Assembly (NCBI GenBank): GCA_963836785.1
Contig: CAWIKW010000006.1
Coordinates: forward strand, 434,001 to 498,000
Reading direction: 5' to 3'
Length of the DNA stretch: 64,000 nucleotides
Origin: DASQPR01 sp963836785
Lineage (GTDB): Bacteria; Actinomycetota; Actinomycetes; Mycobacteriales; Micromonosporaceae
Made by a program: the position numbers and the translations under genes. The notes under the pieces are model-generated. The model worked only from the letters and a program-made list of their open reading frames with translations. It was not told where the DNA came from and did no database searches. This document shows, piece after piece, positions 9,037-17,447 of this stretch. Each line of letters begins with the position of its first letter. The first letter of the stretch is position 1.

Positions 9037-10002
9037 TTAGTGGCGGTGCGAGTTGTCGCTGTCGCTGCGCCGTATGGCCGTTGCCCACGTCGGGCGCCAG
9101 GCTGTCTCGGGGAGCGGTGTCAGGTTTGCGAGGTGGTTGATGATTGGCCGGAGTCCTGGGTGCGAATTCGTGCTGGGGTAGATGAGCGAGAGCGGGTAGG
9201 CGAGCGTCGGATTGACGATCGGGATGCGGCGTAGGTCGTAGTTCGAAGGCCAAATGTAACGGTCGCGCGCGCCGACGAGGGTGGCCACATCTGCCGAGTC
9301 GGCGATGGCGTCGAGGAGTACCTCGTTGCCGAAGTTCGGGCCGGCAGCGTCGATGTGCAGGTCGAAGTCGGTGGCGAGCTGTTCGTAGAAGTCGGCCCAT
9401 TCGCTTCGTGGTGCGATACCGGGCACCCAGATCCGGTGCTGGCGTAGCTGGGCTGGTGTCAATGTCGGTGCCGGGGCGAGCGGATGCCGGGGGCCGACGA
9501 GGAGCTCCAGCGGGGATTCGAACGCGTGGATCATGTGCACGTCGCGCGGCAGCGTGGCCGGGTCGGTGATCGTGCGGAAGGAGGCGTCGATGTCGCCTTT
9601 CTGGACGGCGGCGACGGCCACGCGCGGGTCGTTGACCCGAAGGGTCACCACGTCGAGGTCGGTGTCGGGATGCGAGCGCCAATAGTCGTGCAGCACGACG
9701 GCCTGCGCGGATCGCAGGCCGAGCACGTCGATACGCAGGGCGCGTGAGCCCGGTCTGATCGCGGTGATGGCGCGATCGACACCGGCGACAATGCCCCGCG
9801 CGTGCGCAAGAAACGCCTGGCCGTCGAGCGTGAGCTCGACCCCGCGGGCGGTCCGGGTGAACAACCGGACGTCGAGCTCACGTTCGAGGGTGGCGATCCG
9901 CTTCGACATGGCCTGTTGCGTCACGCCGAGGTCGTCGGCCGCGTGTTGCAGCGCTCCGAGTTCGGCCGCGCGGACGAACGATCGCACCGCCTCGGTATCC
10001 AT
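9037..10002 (-). CDS. LysR family transcriptional regulator
   Basis: The 321-residue protein has the N-terminal LysR winged helix-turn-helix (MDTEAVRSFVRAAELGAL, then LGVTQQAMSKRIATLERELDVRLFTR) and a C-terminal periplasmic-binding-like effector domain from about residue 90. It is divergent from the MFS transporter gene with 123 bp between the starts, the usual layout for a LysR protein controlling its neighbour. The ATG at 10002 is chosen because the HTH begins immediately there; more than 170 upstream open codons have shadow-frame composition. The effector is unknown. Confidence 0.9.
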   Translation of the reverse strand: MDTEAVRSFVRAAELGALQHAADDLGVTQQAMSKRIATLERELDVRLFTRTARGVELTLDGQAFLAHARGIVAGVDRAITAIRPGSRALRIDVLGLRSAQAVVLHDYWRSHPDTDLDVVTLRVNDPRVAVAAVQKGDIDASFRTITDPATLPRDVHMIHAFESPLELLVGPRHPLAPAPTLTPAQLRQHRIWVPGIAPRSEWADFYEQLATDFDLHIDAAGPNFGNEVLLDAIADSADVATLVGARDRYIWPSNYDLRRIPIVNPTLAYPLSLIYPSTNSHPGLRPIINHLANLTPLPETAWRPTWATAIRRSDSDNSHRH

Positions 10003-10022
10003 CGACCCAGCATAGGTAGGCC

Positions 10023-10057
10023 CAACGAAACGTTGTGACTCGCCGGGCAACGAGTTG
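10023..10057. promoter_or_regulatory. Candidate LysR operator: two inverted repeats in the divergent promoter
   Basis: Between the LysR and MFS genes lie CAACG-AAA-CGTTG (10023-10035) and CAAC-GA-GTTG (10048-10057). The shared CAAC/GTTG half-sites, about two helical turns apart and just upstream of the LysR start, suggest operator sites for the divergently encoded regulator. This is inferred from symmetry and position only. Confidence 0.4.
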
Positions 10058-10125
10058 TTTGATCCCGCTCGCGTGTAGCCGATGTGATTGCGGGAGGCGA
10101 ATATCGGTTGTGCCAAGGGAGTCGC

Positions 10126-11433
10126 ATGCGGGTGCACATGGGACGCAGTTTCGGCTGGCTGTGGTCGGCCTACGCCGTAAGCACCTACGGCACGTGGATC
10201 GCCTTCGGAGCGTTCCCGCTCATCGCGATTCGCGTGCTGCACTCGCCGGCATTCGCGGTGTCGCTTCTGGACGCGGCCGGGCTTGCCGTCGCCGCGATCG
10301 TTGCGTTCCCGCTCGGGCCGTGGGTCGAGCACCGGGCCAAGCGTCCGGTGATGATCGCGATGGACCTGATCCGGTTCCTCGCGATGACCAGTGTCCCGAT
10401 CGCGTACATCCTCGGCGTGCTGTCCTACAGCCAACTGCTGGTCGTGTCGGTCATCTCCGGGACCGCGAGCATCGCGTTCACCGCCGCATCCGGCGCGTAC
10501 CTGAAATACCTCGTCCGCGCCGATCACCTCCTTGTCGCCAGCGCCAGATTCGAGGGCACGAGCTGGGTGGCGACCGCGGCCGGTCCACCGCTGGGTGGCG
10601 CGCTGATCGGATTGCTCGGCCCGGTCATCACCGTCGTGGCCGACGCCGCCAGCTACCTGCTGTCCGCGCTCGGGGTCGGCCGCATCCGCGGCGGCGACGT
10701 TGCGACACCGCGCGATCCGGCTGCCAGGTGGCGCGGCGCCGACCTGCTCAATGGCTGGCGGTTCATCCTTGCCGACCGGGCATTACGGCGCCTGTTCGGC
10801 AACGGAGTCCTGGTCGGTGGCCTCATCATGGCCACCGTCCCGCTCCTGTCCGTACTCCTGCTGGGCCAGTACCACTTCCCGGCCTGGCAATACGGTCTCG
10901 CCTTCGGCATCCCGGCACTCGGCGGCTTCGTCGGCGCCCGCCTCTCCGCACGCCTCGTGACCCGCTACGGGCGGCACCGGGTCATGACCGTCTCCGGCTG
11001 GCTGCGATCGCTGTTCCCACTCGGTCTCGCGTTCATCCGCCCCGGCATCCCCGGACTCCTCACCGTCATCATCGTCGAGGGCCTCCTGATCACCAGCATG
11101 GGCATCTTCAACCCGATCTACGCAACCGAACGCCTGCAACGGGCTCCCGCAGATCATGCCGCCCAAGTCCTCAGCACATGGAGTGTCAGCAGCAAACTCC
11201 TCCAAGCTGCCCTGACGGTGATCTGGGGCATCCTCGCCACACTCACCAGCCCGCTCGCCGCGATTGCAGTCTCCGGCGTTCTCCTGCTCGCCACCCCGCT
11301 CCTGCTGCCCAAACGAACACACCTGTCCGACCCCGCTGGCCGCCGATCTGTACCCGCCCACCAGCACCCGGCCCCGGGACCCGCCGACGCTGCTGAGCCC
11401 GCCGCGTCAGCCGACAGCGTCCGGGCCGCATGA
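10126..11433 (+). CDS. MFS transporter (MFS_3/enterobactin-exporter-like type)
   Basis: The 435-residue membrane protein has about 11-12 hydrophobic segments, beginning SFGWLWSAYAVSTYGTWIAF. The cytoplasmic loop after TM2 (GPWVEHRAKRPVMIAMDLIR) is typical of the MFS_3 group of exporters. AAGGGAG four nt before ATG 10126 decides the start. The C-terminal 40 residues are Pro/Ala-rich and soluble. Its divergent partner is the LysR regulator, which probably controls an efflux function; the substrate is unknown. The 11434-11718 stretch downstream holds no convincing gene. Confidence 0.85.
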   Translation: MRVHMGRSFGWLWSAYAVSTYGTWIAFGAFPLIAIRVLHSPAFAVSLLDAAGLAVAAIVAFPLGPWVEHRAKRPVMIAMDLIRFLAMTSVPIAYILGVLSYSQLLVVSVISGTASIAFTAASGAYLKYLVRADHLLVASARFEGTSWVATAAGPPLGGALIGLLGPVITVVADAASYLLSALGVGRIRGGDVATPRDPAARWRGADLLNGWRFILADRALRRLFGNGVLVGGLIMATVPLLSVLLLGQYHFPAWQYGLAFGIPALGGFVGARLSARLVTRYGRHRVMTVSGWLRSLFPLGLAFIRPGIPGLLTVIIVEGLLITSMGIFNPIYATERLQRAPADHAAQVLSTWSVSSKLLQAALTVIWGILATLTSPLAAIAVSGVLLLATPLLLPKRTHLSDPAGRRSVPAHQHPAPGPADAAEPAASADSVRAA

Positions 11434-11718
11434 TGCACCGCCCCGCTTACCCCGCAACGACGCTGCAGACTCATCCAGCGCTGTCGCACCGCCCGGTCGC
11501 GCCGCTTCCGCGGGCTCGGACTGCTAGACCGGTCCTCGAGCCGGCACCGGCAGCCAACCCGGCGTGGTCGTGGCGAGACCGCACGTGGCGGCGAAAGATG
11601 GAGGAGTTCCGCGACACGACGCCGCGCCGGATCCGCTGATGGATCGTGCCCGGTTGCTCGCCAGGCTCGCGGGCTGACCGATCGTCGGCCTCGGCCGGAC
11701 CAGTAGGGGGCGACAAGT

Positions 11719-12144
11719 TTGAACGAGGAACCCGATCTCGACCGTTTCGTCAGCGCTCAGGATACGGGCGGGACATATGACAGCGCCGTACGCGAGCTGC
11801 GCGCCGGCCGCAAACAAACGCACTGGATGTGGTTCATCTTCCCGCAGATCGCCGGCCTGGGCCTGAGTTCGACCTCACGTCGGTATGCCATCGCCTCGCT
11901 GGCGGAGGCTCGCGCCTACCTCGCGCACCCACTGCTGGGTCGGCGGCTGGTGGAGTGCGCCGGTATCGTCACGACGTCTCCGGCCGAGTCGGCCGAGGTG
12001 ATCTTCGGCCCCGTCGACGCCATGAAGCTACGGTCGTCGATGACGCTCTTCCGCCGGGCGGACCCGACCGAGGCCGTGTTTGGCCAGGTGCTTGACCGCT
12101 ATTTCGGCGGTACGTCGGATCCGGAGACCGAACGGCGTCTGTAG
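11719..12144 (+). CDS. DUF1810 family protein
   Basis: The 141-residue protein matches DUF1810: LDRFVSAQDTGGTYDSAVREL, then the hallmark KQTHWMWFIFPQIAGLG with small-residue and aromatic conservation, and a C-terminal LDRYFGG. The function of the family is not established. The start is TTG 11719, preceded by AGGGGG; no ATG or GTG fits the family N-terminus better. It converges on the L,D-transpeptidase gene with 7 bp between the stops. Confidence 0.85.
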   Translation: MNEEPDLDRFVSAQDTGGTYDSAVRELRAGRKQTHWMWFIFPQIAGLGLSSTSRRYAIASLAEARAYLAHPLLGRRLVECAGIVTTSPAESAEVIFGPVDAMKLRSSMTLFRRADPTEAVFGQVLDRYFGGTSDPETERRL

Positions 12145-12151
12145 GCGGACG

Positions 12152-13012
12152 TCAGTACGTCCACACCTCGCGTCCGATCGGGTCCAGGTGCGCCGACCAG
12201 ATCCAGTTGATGGCGGCGTCGGTCACGCGTACGCAACCGTGCGACACCGGATGCGAGGGGACCGAGCTGTCCCCGTGAATAGCGACGCCCTCGAAGAAAT
12301 ACCGCGGGCGGTAGAGCAGCCCGAGCGGCGATCGATGGGGACCGTCGATCACCCGGTACGTGGTGAAATGACCCTTCGGCGTGGTGGCGACCTCGCGCCG
12401 TCCGTTCTCGTAGAACACGTAGCCGCCGCCAGTGGACGTATTGAGGATGTACTTCACCTGACCGTTCGTCACGAACAGGACCAGATCACGTTTCAGGTCC
12501 ACCTCGATCACCGTGCCGGACTTGCTGCGCGCGGTCGGCCGTACGCCGTCGTTCAGCGCCTTCCACGTTTTCGCGGTGACCACACCGGATGGATTCTGTC
12601 CGGCCGCTTTCTGCAACGCGTACACCGCTTGTTGTGTGGTCGCGCCGAACGTGCCATCGGCCTTGGACAACCAGTAACCGAGCGCGAGCAGCTTGTGCTG
12701 GAGCAACGAGACCGCGGCGCCGGAGCTACCGATCTTGAGTTTGGCGGGGATCGCGGGCGTGGTCGGCGGCGCGATCGACGGCGTCGCCGCGGGCGAGGGC
12801 TTCGGCGTCGAAGACTTGAGCGGTTCGGACGGCGACGGCTTGGGCGTGTCGGTGGTGGTCGCGCCGCTGTGCGTGGTGGAGGCGGACGCCGAGGTTCGGC
12901 CGATCGAGGGTGACGCGTTGGCATTTACGGCCCGACATCCGCTCAGCCCGAGCGATGCCACCGCCGCCGTCACGGTGCCGGCCACGACCAACGAAACGCG
13001 AATGCGGTGCAT
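12152..13012 (-). CDS. L,D-transpeptidase lipoprotein with peptidoglycan-binding domain
   Basis: The 286-residue protein starts with a lipoprotein signal (hydrophobic core, lipobox LSGC near residue 27) and a Ser/Thr/Pro linker. A PG_binding_1 domain follows (LKIGSSGAAVSLLQHKLLALGY to TWKALNDG), then a YkuD L,D-transpeptidase domain with the active-site signature IHGDSSVPSHPVSHGCVRV containing the catalytic Cys. It should form 3-3 cross-links in peptidoglycan or attach proteins to it, outside the membrane. ATG 13012 begins directly at the signal peptide. Confidence 0.9.
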   Translation of the reverse strand: MHRIRVSLVVAGTVTAAVASLGLSGCRAVNANASPSIGRTSASASTTHSGATTTDTPKPSPSEPLKSSTPKPSPAATPSIAPPTTPAIPAKLKIGSSGAAVSLLQHKLLALGYWLSKADGTFGATTQQAVYALQKAAGQNPSGVVTAKTWKALNDGVRPTARSKSGTVIEVDLKRDLVLFVTNGQVKYILNTSTGGGYVFYENGRREVATTPKGHFTTYRVIDGPHRSPLGLLYRPRYFFEGVAIHGDSSVPSHPVSHGCVRVTDAAINWIWSAHLDPIGREVWTY

Positions 13013-13147
13013 GATCCCAGTGTCGACGAGCCGTTGGCCACTGTCGAGCGGCAACACGCGCGGTCGCGGCGATGCCTCAGCAACGACGCGCCGAGATGGG
13101 AGCGCAGCGTCACGGCCGTGCTACGCCACCGTTCTACTTGCGGTCCG

Positions 13148-13657
13148 GTGCCGGTCCCGATAAACCGATGCTGCGGCGTGCCGGTCGCCCGCTTCCTTGC
13201 CAACGCCGGGCACCACGTCACCGGCGTCGACATCAGTGACGTACAGATCGAGCGGGCGCGCCGCCTGACGCCCGCCGCCACGTTCCTCCGCGCCGACGCC
13301 ACCCGACTCAATCTGCCTCCGGCATCGTTCGACGCCGTGGTCTGCCTGTACGCCCTCATCCACATGCCCCTGGCCGACCAACCGGATCTCATCGACCGCA
13401 TCGATACCTGGCTACGCCCCGGTGGCTGGCTACTCGCCACCGTCGGCCACGATGCCTGGACCGGTACCGAAGACAATTGGCTCGGCGGCTCCGCCCCCAT
13501 GTGGTGGAGCCACGCTGACGCCGCCACCTACCGGTCCTGGCTGCGGCAGGCGGGCCTGACGATCATCTCTGAGGACTTCGTCGCCGAGGGCTCCAGCGGA
13601 CACACGCTCTTCTGGGCGCAGCGACCGCCGGTCGATGATTTCGGGGCTCCTGTGTGA
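13148..13657 (+). pseudogene. 5'-truncated SAM-dependent methyltransferase
   Basis: The frame encodes the core of a class I methyltransferase: VARFLANAGHHVTGVDIS (motif I end and the acidic post-I residue), FLRADATRLNLPPASFDAVVCLYALIHM (motifs II-III) and a C-terminal GGSAPMWWSHADAATYRSWL segment typical of small actinobacterial SAM methyltransferases. The expected first 40-50 residues and the DLGCGxG loop are missing; only CCGVPVARF remains of that loop, and the sequence upstream runs into the start of the divergent L,D-transpeptidase. GTG 13148 is the last in-frame start before the domain. A SAM site lacking the glycine loop is unlikely to work, so I call it a remnant. Confidence 0.65.
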
Positions 13658-13730
13658 CGGGGCTGCCGCGGACCTCGCCAGAGCGAACGGGGCGGCCGCG
13701 GAACGCACGGCTCGTCCCAGGACTCGTGGA

Positions 13731-14603
13731 TCAGAGGTCGGGGATGTCCACCATGATCGTCGCGGTGATCGTCGCCGTGCCGCCGACACTGATCCCCAGG
13801 CCGGCAGGACCGGGTCGGGCGGTCGCGGCGATGGTGGAGGGTTGCCCGAGCGCGTCGCCCATGTCCACATCCAGCGCGGACAAGCCGCGCCCGGCGACAT
13901 GTGCGGCCAGGCAGGCGGTGCTGTTGGCGTTGGCGATGTCTTCGGGGACACCGATCGACGGGGCGAACATCCGGGCCGCAGCGCGTCCATCCGGCGACGG
14001 TGTGCTGTAGACGTAGCAGCCCAGCAACCCCCGCCGATCGCAAGCCTCCCGAAGTCGGGTCATGTCGGGGGCCAGATCCGCCAGGACGTCACGACCACGC
14101 ACCTCCACCAGCATCCGCGGACGTCCGACCGACGCTATATGGCACGGTGCGGGCGCGTGCTCAGCACCAATGCCCAAGGCGGAGAGGACTGGTTCGCTGT
14201 CCGACGCAACGGCGGGGCCGAGCTCCACGCGTCCGGGATCGAACGCAGCCTCGTAGCGGTCGCCGCGCCCGGTGGCCCGGCCCCGGAAAGTGCGGCCCCC
14301 GGAGCGCAGAACAGCCTCGTACTCGGGCGTCCGGGCCTGTTTCGCGAGCATCGCCAGCGCGGCCACCGTGCCATGTCCGCAGGCCGGCAGCTCTCCGGCG
14401 GCGGTGAAGAAACGAAGCGACGCGTACGGACGCCCGGACCCGCGTTCCTCGGTCGAGATGAACACGACGTGGGATGTGCCCGCCGCGACCGGGACCGCAC
14501 GACGCTGCGCATCACTCAACAACGTCTCATCGACCACCGCGGTCGGACTCCCGCCCCGCCCCGCACGCTGGCAGGCATGGACGACCGTAACGTTGAGATT
14601 CAC
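13731..14603 (-). CDS. PhzF family isomerase-like protein with altered catalytic residue
   Basis: The 290-residue protein has the diaminopimelate-epimerase-like double fold of the PhzF family: NVTVVHACQRAGRGGSPTAVV at the N-terminus, RFFTAAGELPACGHGTVAALAML in the middle, and FAPSIGVPEDIANANSTACLAAHVA in the second half. In PhzF itself Glu45 is the acid/base residue within a SETTF-type motif; the equivalent here is TSHVVF, with His45. The phenazine isomerase reaction is therefore not safely predicted. GTG 14603 fits the family N-terminus best; upstream codons open to 14699 overlap the divergent gene. No phenazine genes are nearby. Confidence 0.8.
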   Translation of the reverse strand: MNLNVTVVHACQRAGRGGSPTAVVDETLLSDAQRRAVPVAAGTSHVVFISTEERGSGRPYASLRFFTAAGELPACGHGTVAALAMLAKQARTPEYEAVLRSGGRTFRGRATGRGDRYEAAFDPGRVELGPAVASDSEPVLSALGIGAEHAPAPCHIASVGRPRMLVEVRGRDVLADLAPDMTRLREACDRRGLLGCYVYSTPSPDGRAAARMFAPSIGVPEDIANANSTACLAAHVAGRGLSALDVDMGDALGQPSTIAATARPGPAGLGISVGGTATITATIMVDIPDL

Positions 14604-14688
14604 GAACCGGCAGGCTAGCAAAGACGCGGACACCGCGGCTGCGCTACGCCTCGGCTCAATGTCGGGGGCGCCCGTTACCGTCCGGGGC

Positions 14689-15150
14689 ATGGAGAACAAC
14701 TTCGACTTCTACGTTGGCACCTGGGACGTCGCCAACCGGCGGCTGTCCAAGCCCCTCGTCGGGTCGGACGACTGGGAAGAGTTCCCGGCCGTCTCGGTGG
14801 CCCATCGGTTCTTCGACGGCGCCGGCAACTTCGACGAGATCGACTTCCCGACCAAGGGATTCTCGGGCGCGACTGTCCGGACCTATGACAAGGCGACCGA
14901 CGAATGGTCGCTCTACTGGATCAACAGTGCCAAGCCCGCGACGCTGCGTGACCCTCCGGTGGTCGGTCGCTTCGACGGTGACGAGGGCCTCTTCTACGCC
15001 GACGACTCGTACGAGGGCACGCCGATCAAGGTTCGCTACCGCTGGTCGCACATCACCGCCACGAGCGCCCACTGGGATCAGGCGTTTTCCACCGACGGCG
15101 GCGAGACCTGGGAGACGAACTGGACGATGGATTCGACCCGTCGAGCGTAG
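14689..15150 (+). CDS. Lipocalin-like (DUF1579-type) protein
   Basis: The 153-residue soluble protein begins NFDFYVGTWDVANRRL and alternates short beta-strand-like segments (ATVRTYDKATDEWSLYWI, KVRYRWSHITATSAHWDQAF), the pattern of a small beta-barrel in the DUF1579/lipocalin-like group that often opens with GTW. No catalytic residue can be named and the ligand is unknown. ATG 14689 matches the start of the fold. It is divergent from the PhzF-like gene and ends before a strong hairpin terminator shared with the converging sedolisin gene. Confidence 0.7.
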   Translation: MENNFDFYVGTWDVANRRLSKPLVGSDDWEEFPAVSVAHRFFDGAGNFDEIDFPTKGFSGATVRTYDKATDEWSLYWINSAKPATLRDPPVVGRFDGDEGLFYADDSYEGTPIKVRYRWSHITATSAHWDQAFSTDGGETWETNWTMDSTRRA

Positions 15151-15222
15151 GCGACCGGTCTTCACCGGACGCTCGACCGCGCGGACAACGGGGACGGTCG
15201 ACAGGTCCACCGGCCGCGTGAT

Positions 15223-15263
15223 CCGGTGGGGATCGCGGCATTCGCGGCCGCGATCCCCACCGG
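15223..15263. terminator. Bidirectional hairpin terminator
   Basis: A perfect 17-bp stem (15223-15239 pairing with 15247-15263, starting CCGGTGGGGATCG) with a 7-nt loop lies between the converging lipocalin-like and sedolisin genes. No U-tract follows, as is common in high-GC actinobacteria. Placement between two stops supports termination in both directions. Confidence 0.75.
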
Positions 15264-15278
15264 GTTCCGACGAAATGA

Positions 15279-16691
15279 TCAGTGCGACCGCAGTGACGCG
15301 GTCCACGGAATGGGCGGGCTCGTGCGGGCCAATGCGGGCACGAACGTCTTGGCGTCGAGCGTCCCCCAACCGGTGCTGAGGTCGAATCCGGGCACCGCTG
15401 GGAAGCCGGTAACGCCGCCGAAACTGTTGTCGCCGGCAGTCACGTCGACCAGACCGGTGTGGAACGGCGAATGCGGCAGGCGACTCTCGGCACCGAGCAG
15501 ATACAGGGCCGGGTTGATGTCCCCGAGTCGGTGGCCGGCAACCTGATCGGCCAGCGCGACGATGCCGGAGAACATCGGGCTCGACAAGCTCGTTCCGCCG
15601 AACAGGTTCCAGGGCGACGTCGGGTCGAGGAACGACGTGTAGACGTAGGCACCGCCGTCGACCGCGGCGCTCATCGAGATGTCCGGCGTGCCCCGGTGGT
15701 TGCCGACGACCGACCGTACGCCGGTCTGGAACAGCGGCCGGCCGAACACGGCCGAGTCGGCCCCGCCGGTGGCGCCGAACGGGTCGTTCCACGCGACGTC
15801 GGCCTGGGTACGGTGACCGGCGTCGTCCAGGACGAGTTGCGTCCCGCCGACCGAGGTGACCAGCGGGTCAGACGATGGCCACGAGTTGACCGGGAACGGA
15901 TACACGTCGACGTCGTTCTCCATGAAGTTGGTGACACCTTCATCGCCGGAGCTGCCGAGCACCGTCACGCCGTGCCGCAGGGCGTCTTTGAACGCGTACC
16001 GCAGATTGAGCAGGCTACTGAAGTCCCCACGGTCGAAGCCGGGGAAGGTGTTCTCGGTGGTGCCGAAGCTCTGGTTGATCACGTCACCGACACCCTGATC
16101 GATGAGCGCTTTCTCGGCGTTCATCATCTCGGGAAGGCCGGAGAGTCCTTCGATCGTGGCGACCGGGGTCTCGACGAGCACGATGTGCGCGGCCGGCGCC
16201 ACCGCGTGCGCGTACTGCACGTCGAGGCTGGCCTCGTCGGCCCAGATCACCATCTGCTCGTCGTTCGGGTCGAACGGCGGAATCGTGCCGGCCCGGACGA
16301 TCTGCACCGTCGTTTTCGGCAGGCCCCACTGGGAGTCGAACATGTCGAGATCGTGCTGAAGCGTCGGCGACCCGAACGAGTCGACGATCATGATCGTCCG
16401 ACCCTTCCCGGTGATGCCTCGGGCGTAGAGCGGGTTCAAGTCGTACGCCGTGCGGAACTGTAGTGGCGAGTAGCAGTGGATACCGAACATGGCCAGGCAG
16501 TCCGACGTGGAGATCGGGGAACCGAGACTGGCCGCTTGGATGTGGCCCGCGACTGCTGGTTGCACGCGAACGGAAGTGACGTGCGGCGACCCGGCTGCCG
16601 CGACGCTCGGGCTCGATGTCGCCGTCACGGCCGCGACGACCACGACGCCGATCAGGCCTGCGATCGTTCTGATCCGTTTGCCCTGTTTCAT
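15279..16691 (-). CDS. Secreted sedolisin-family (S53) serine-carboxyl peptidase
   Basis: The 470-residue protein has a signal peptide (MKQGKRIRTIAGLIGVVVVA, likely cleavage after VAAA). The peptidase domain starts near residue 75 with QFRTAYDLNPLYARGITGKG. The Glu/Asp pair of the S53 triad lies in WADEASLDVQYAHA and the nucleophile in GGTSLSSPMFSG; the oxyanion Asp is probably in SSGDEG. C-terminal residues in AGDNSFGGVTGFPAVPGFDLSTGWG resemble the family Ca site region. The large S53 pro-domain of kumamolisins is absent, only about 45 residues preceding the catalytic domain. These enzymes degrade proteins at acidic pH outside the cell. GAGGAG six nt before ATG 16691 supports the start. Confidence 0.88.
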   Translation of the reverse strand: MKQGKRIRTIAGLIGVVVVAAVTATSSPSVAAAGSPHVTSVRVQPAVAGHIQAASLGSPISTSDCLAMFGIHCYSPLQFRTAYDLNPLYARGITGKGRTIMIVDSFGSPTLQHDLDMFDSQWGLPKTTVQIVRAGTIPPFDPNDEQMVIWADEASLDVQYAHAVAPAAHIVLVETPVATIEGLSGLPEMMNAEKALIDQGVGDVINQSFGTTENTFPGFDRGDFSSLLNLRYAFKDALRHGVTVLGSSGDEGVTNFMENDVDVYPFPVNSWPSSDPLVTSVGGTQLVLDDAGHRTQADVAWNDPFGATGGADSAVFGRPLFQTGVRSVVGNHRGTPDISMSAAVDGGAYVYTSFLDPTSPWNLFGGTSLSSPMFSGIVALADQVAGHRLGDINPALYLLGAESRLPHSPFHTGLVDVTAGDNSFGGVTGFPAVPGFDLSTGWGTLDAKTFVPALARTSPPIPWTASLRSH

Positions 16692-16968
16692 CCCTGACTC
16701 CTCAAGGTCGCCGGACCGTTTGATCCATCGACATGTATTGCATCGTCTCTCGGAGTCATAGACAACAATCAAAGAGATGAATTGACATCTCTGATTTTCC
16801 CGTGACGCCGGCGATCGGCAGCGGCCAGGACGAGCGCGTGCTCCGCGACTCACCGCGCGCCCGCAATTGCACGGAACTTGGGCGGTCGCGCGGCGGAGGA
16901 GTCACCAACTTCCGTACAAATGGCGGCGGGCGGCGACGGCGGCAGCAGCAGCGGCCGCGGCGGCGGAA

Positions 16969-17418
16969 TCAGCCGTTCGCGGTGTCCGGGTAGCCTCGGG
17001 CCAACCACCCGGACCAGCGGTCGACGGCGATCGCAATGACCGGACCTGGCGGCGGCGCGTCCCGGTATTGCGGGTAGCGGTCGGACAGCGCGACGATCGC
17101 CCGGGCGGCCGCGGCCCCCGGCCCCGCGATGACCCGAGCGGTTCCGTCGGCGCGCGCCCACCACAACTGCCGCCAGTCTTCGGCGTAGTCGTCGACCAGC
17201 ACGCTGACCGCGGGATTCGCGCGAATATTGTCGAGCCGACGCAGTCGTGCGTTCGGCCCGGCGTGCGCCTTCGGCTTCAGATCGATCGCCGAGTACAGGT
17301 CGTCATCCAGCAGCGCGAACACGATCGGCACCAGATGCGGCCGTCCATTCGCGTCCGCCGTCGCCAGCCGGGCCACGCGAGCCTCGGCGAATCGGGCCCG
17401 AGCCTCGCCGGCATCCAT
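16969..17418 (-). CDS. PPOX-class F420-dependent oxidoreductase (Rv0121-like)
   Basis: The 149-residue split-barrel protein has ARLATADANGRPHLVPIVFAL, ending in the characteristic WARADGTARVI and WSGWLARGY segments of the TIGR03668-type F420-binding group. It probably reduces or binds a small molecule using coenzyme F420; the substrate is unknown. ATG 17418 is preferred, with GTG 17424 as an alternative. It is divergent, by about 29 bp, from the luciferase-fold F420 oxidoreductase, so the two likely share a promoter region. The 16692-16968 stretch upstream of the sedolisin gene holds nothing assignable. Confidence 0.82.
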   Translation of the reverse strand: MDAGEARARFAEARVARLATADANGRPHLVPIVFALLDDDLYSAIDLKPKAHAGPNARLRRLDNIRANPAVSVLVDDYAEDWRQLWWARADGTARVIAGPGAAAARAIVALSDRYPQYRDAPPPGPVIAIAVDRWSGWLARGYPDTANG

Positions 17419-17447
17419 CCGCACGGTTCGACAATAGGATGGGTCGC

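Noticed and set aside
11430..11639. Small plus-strand ORF of 69 codons after the MFS gene
   Set aside because: Pro/Arg-rich composition, no Shine-Dalgarno, and overlap with the end of the MFS gene; no support for translation.
13731..14603. Phenazine biosynthesis cluster
   Set aside because: Only a PhzF-fold protein with an altered active site is present; no other phz gene lies in the window.
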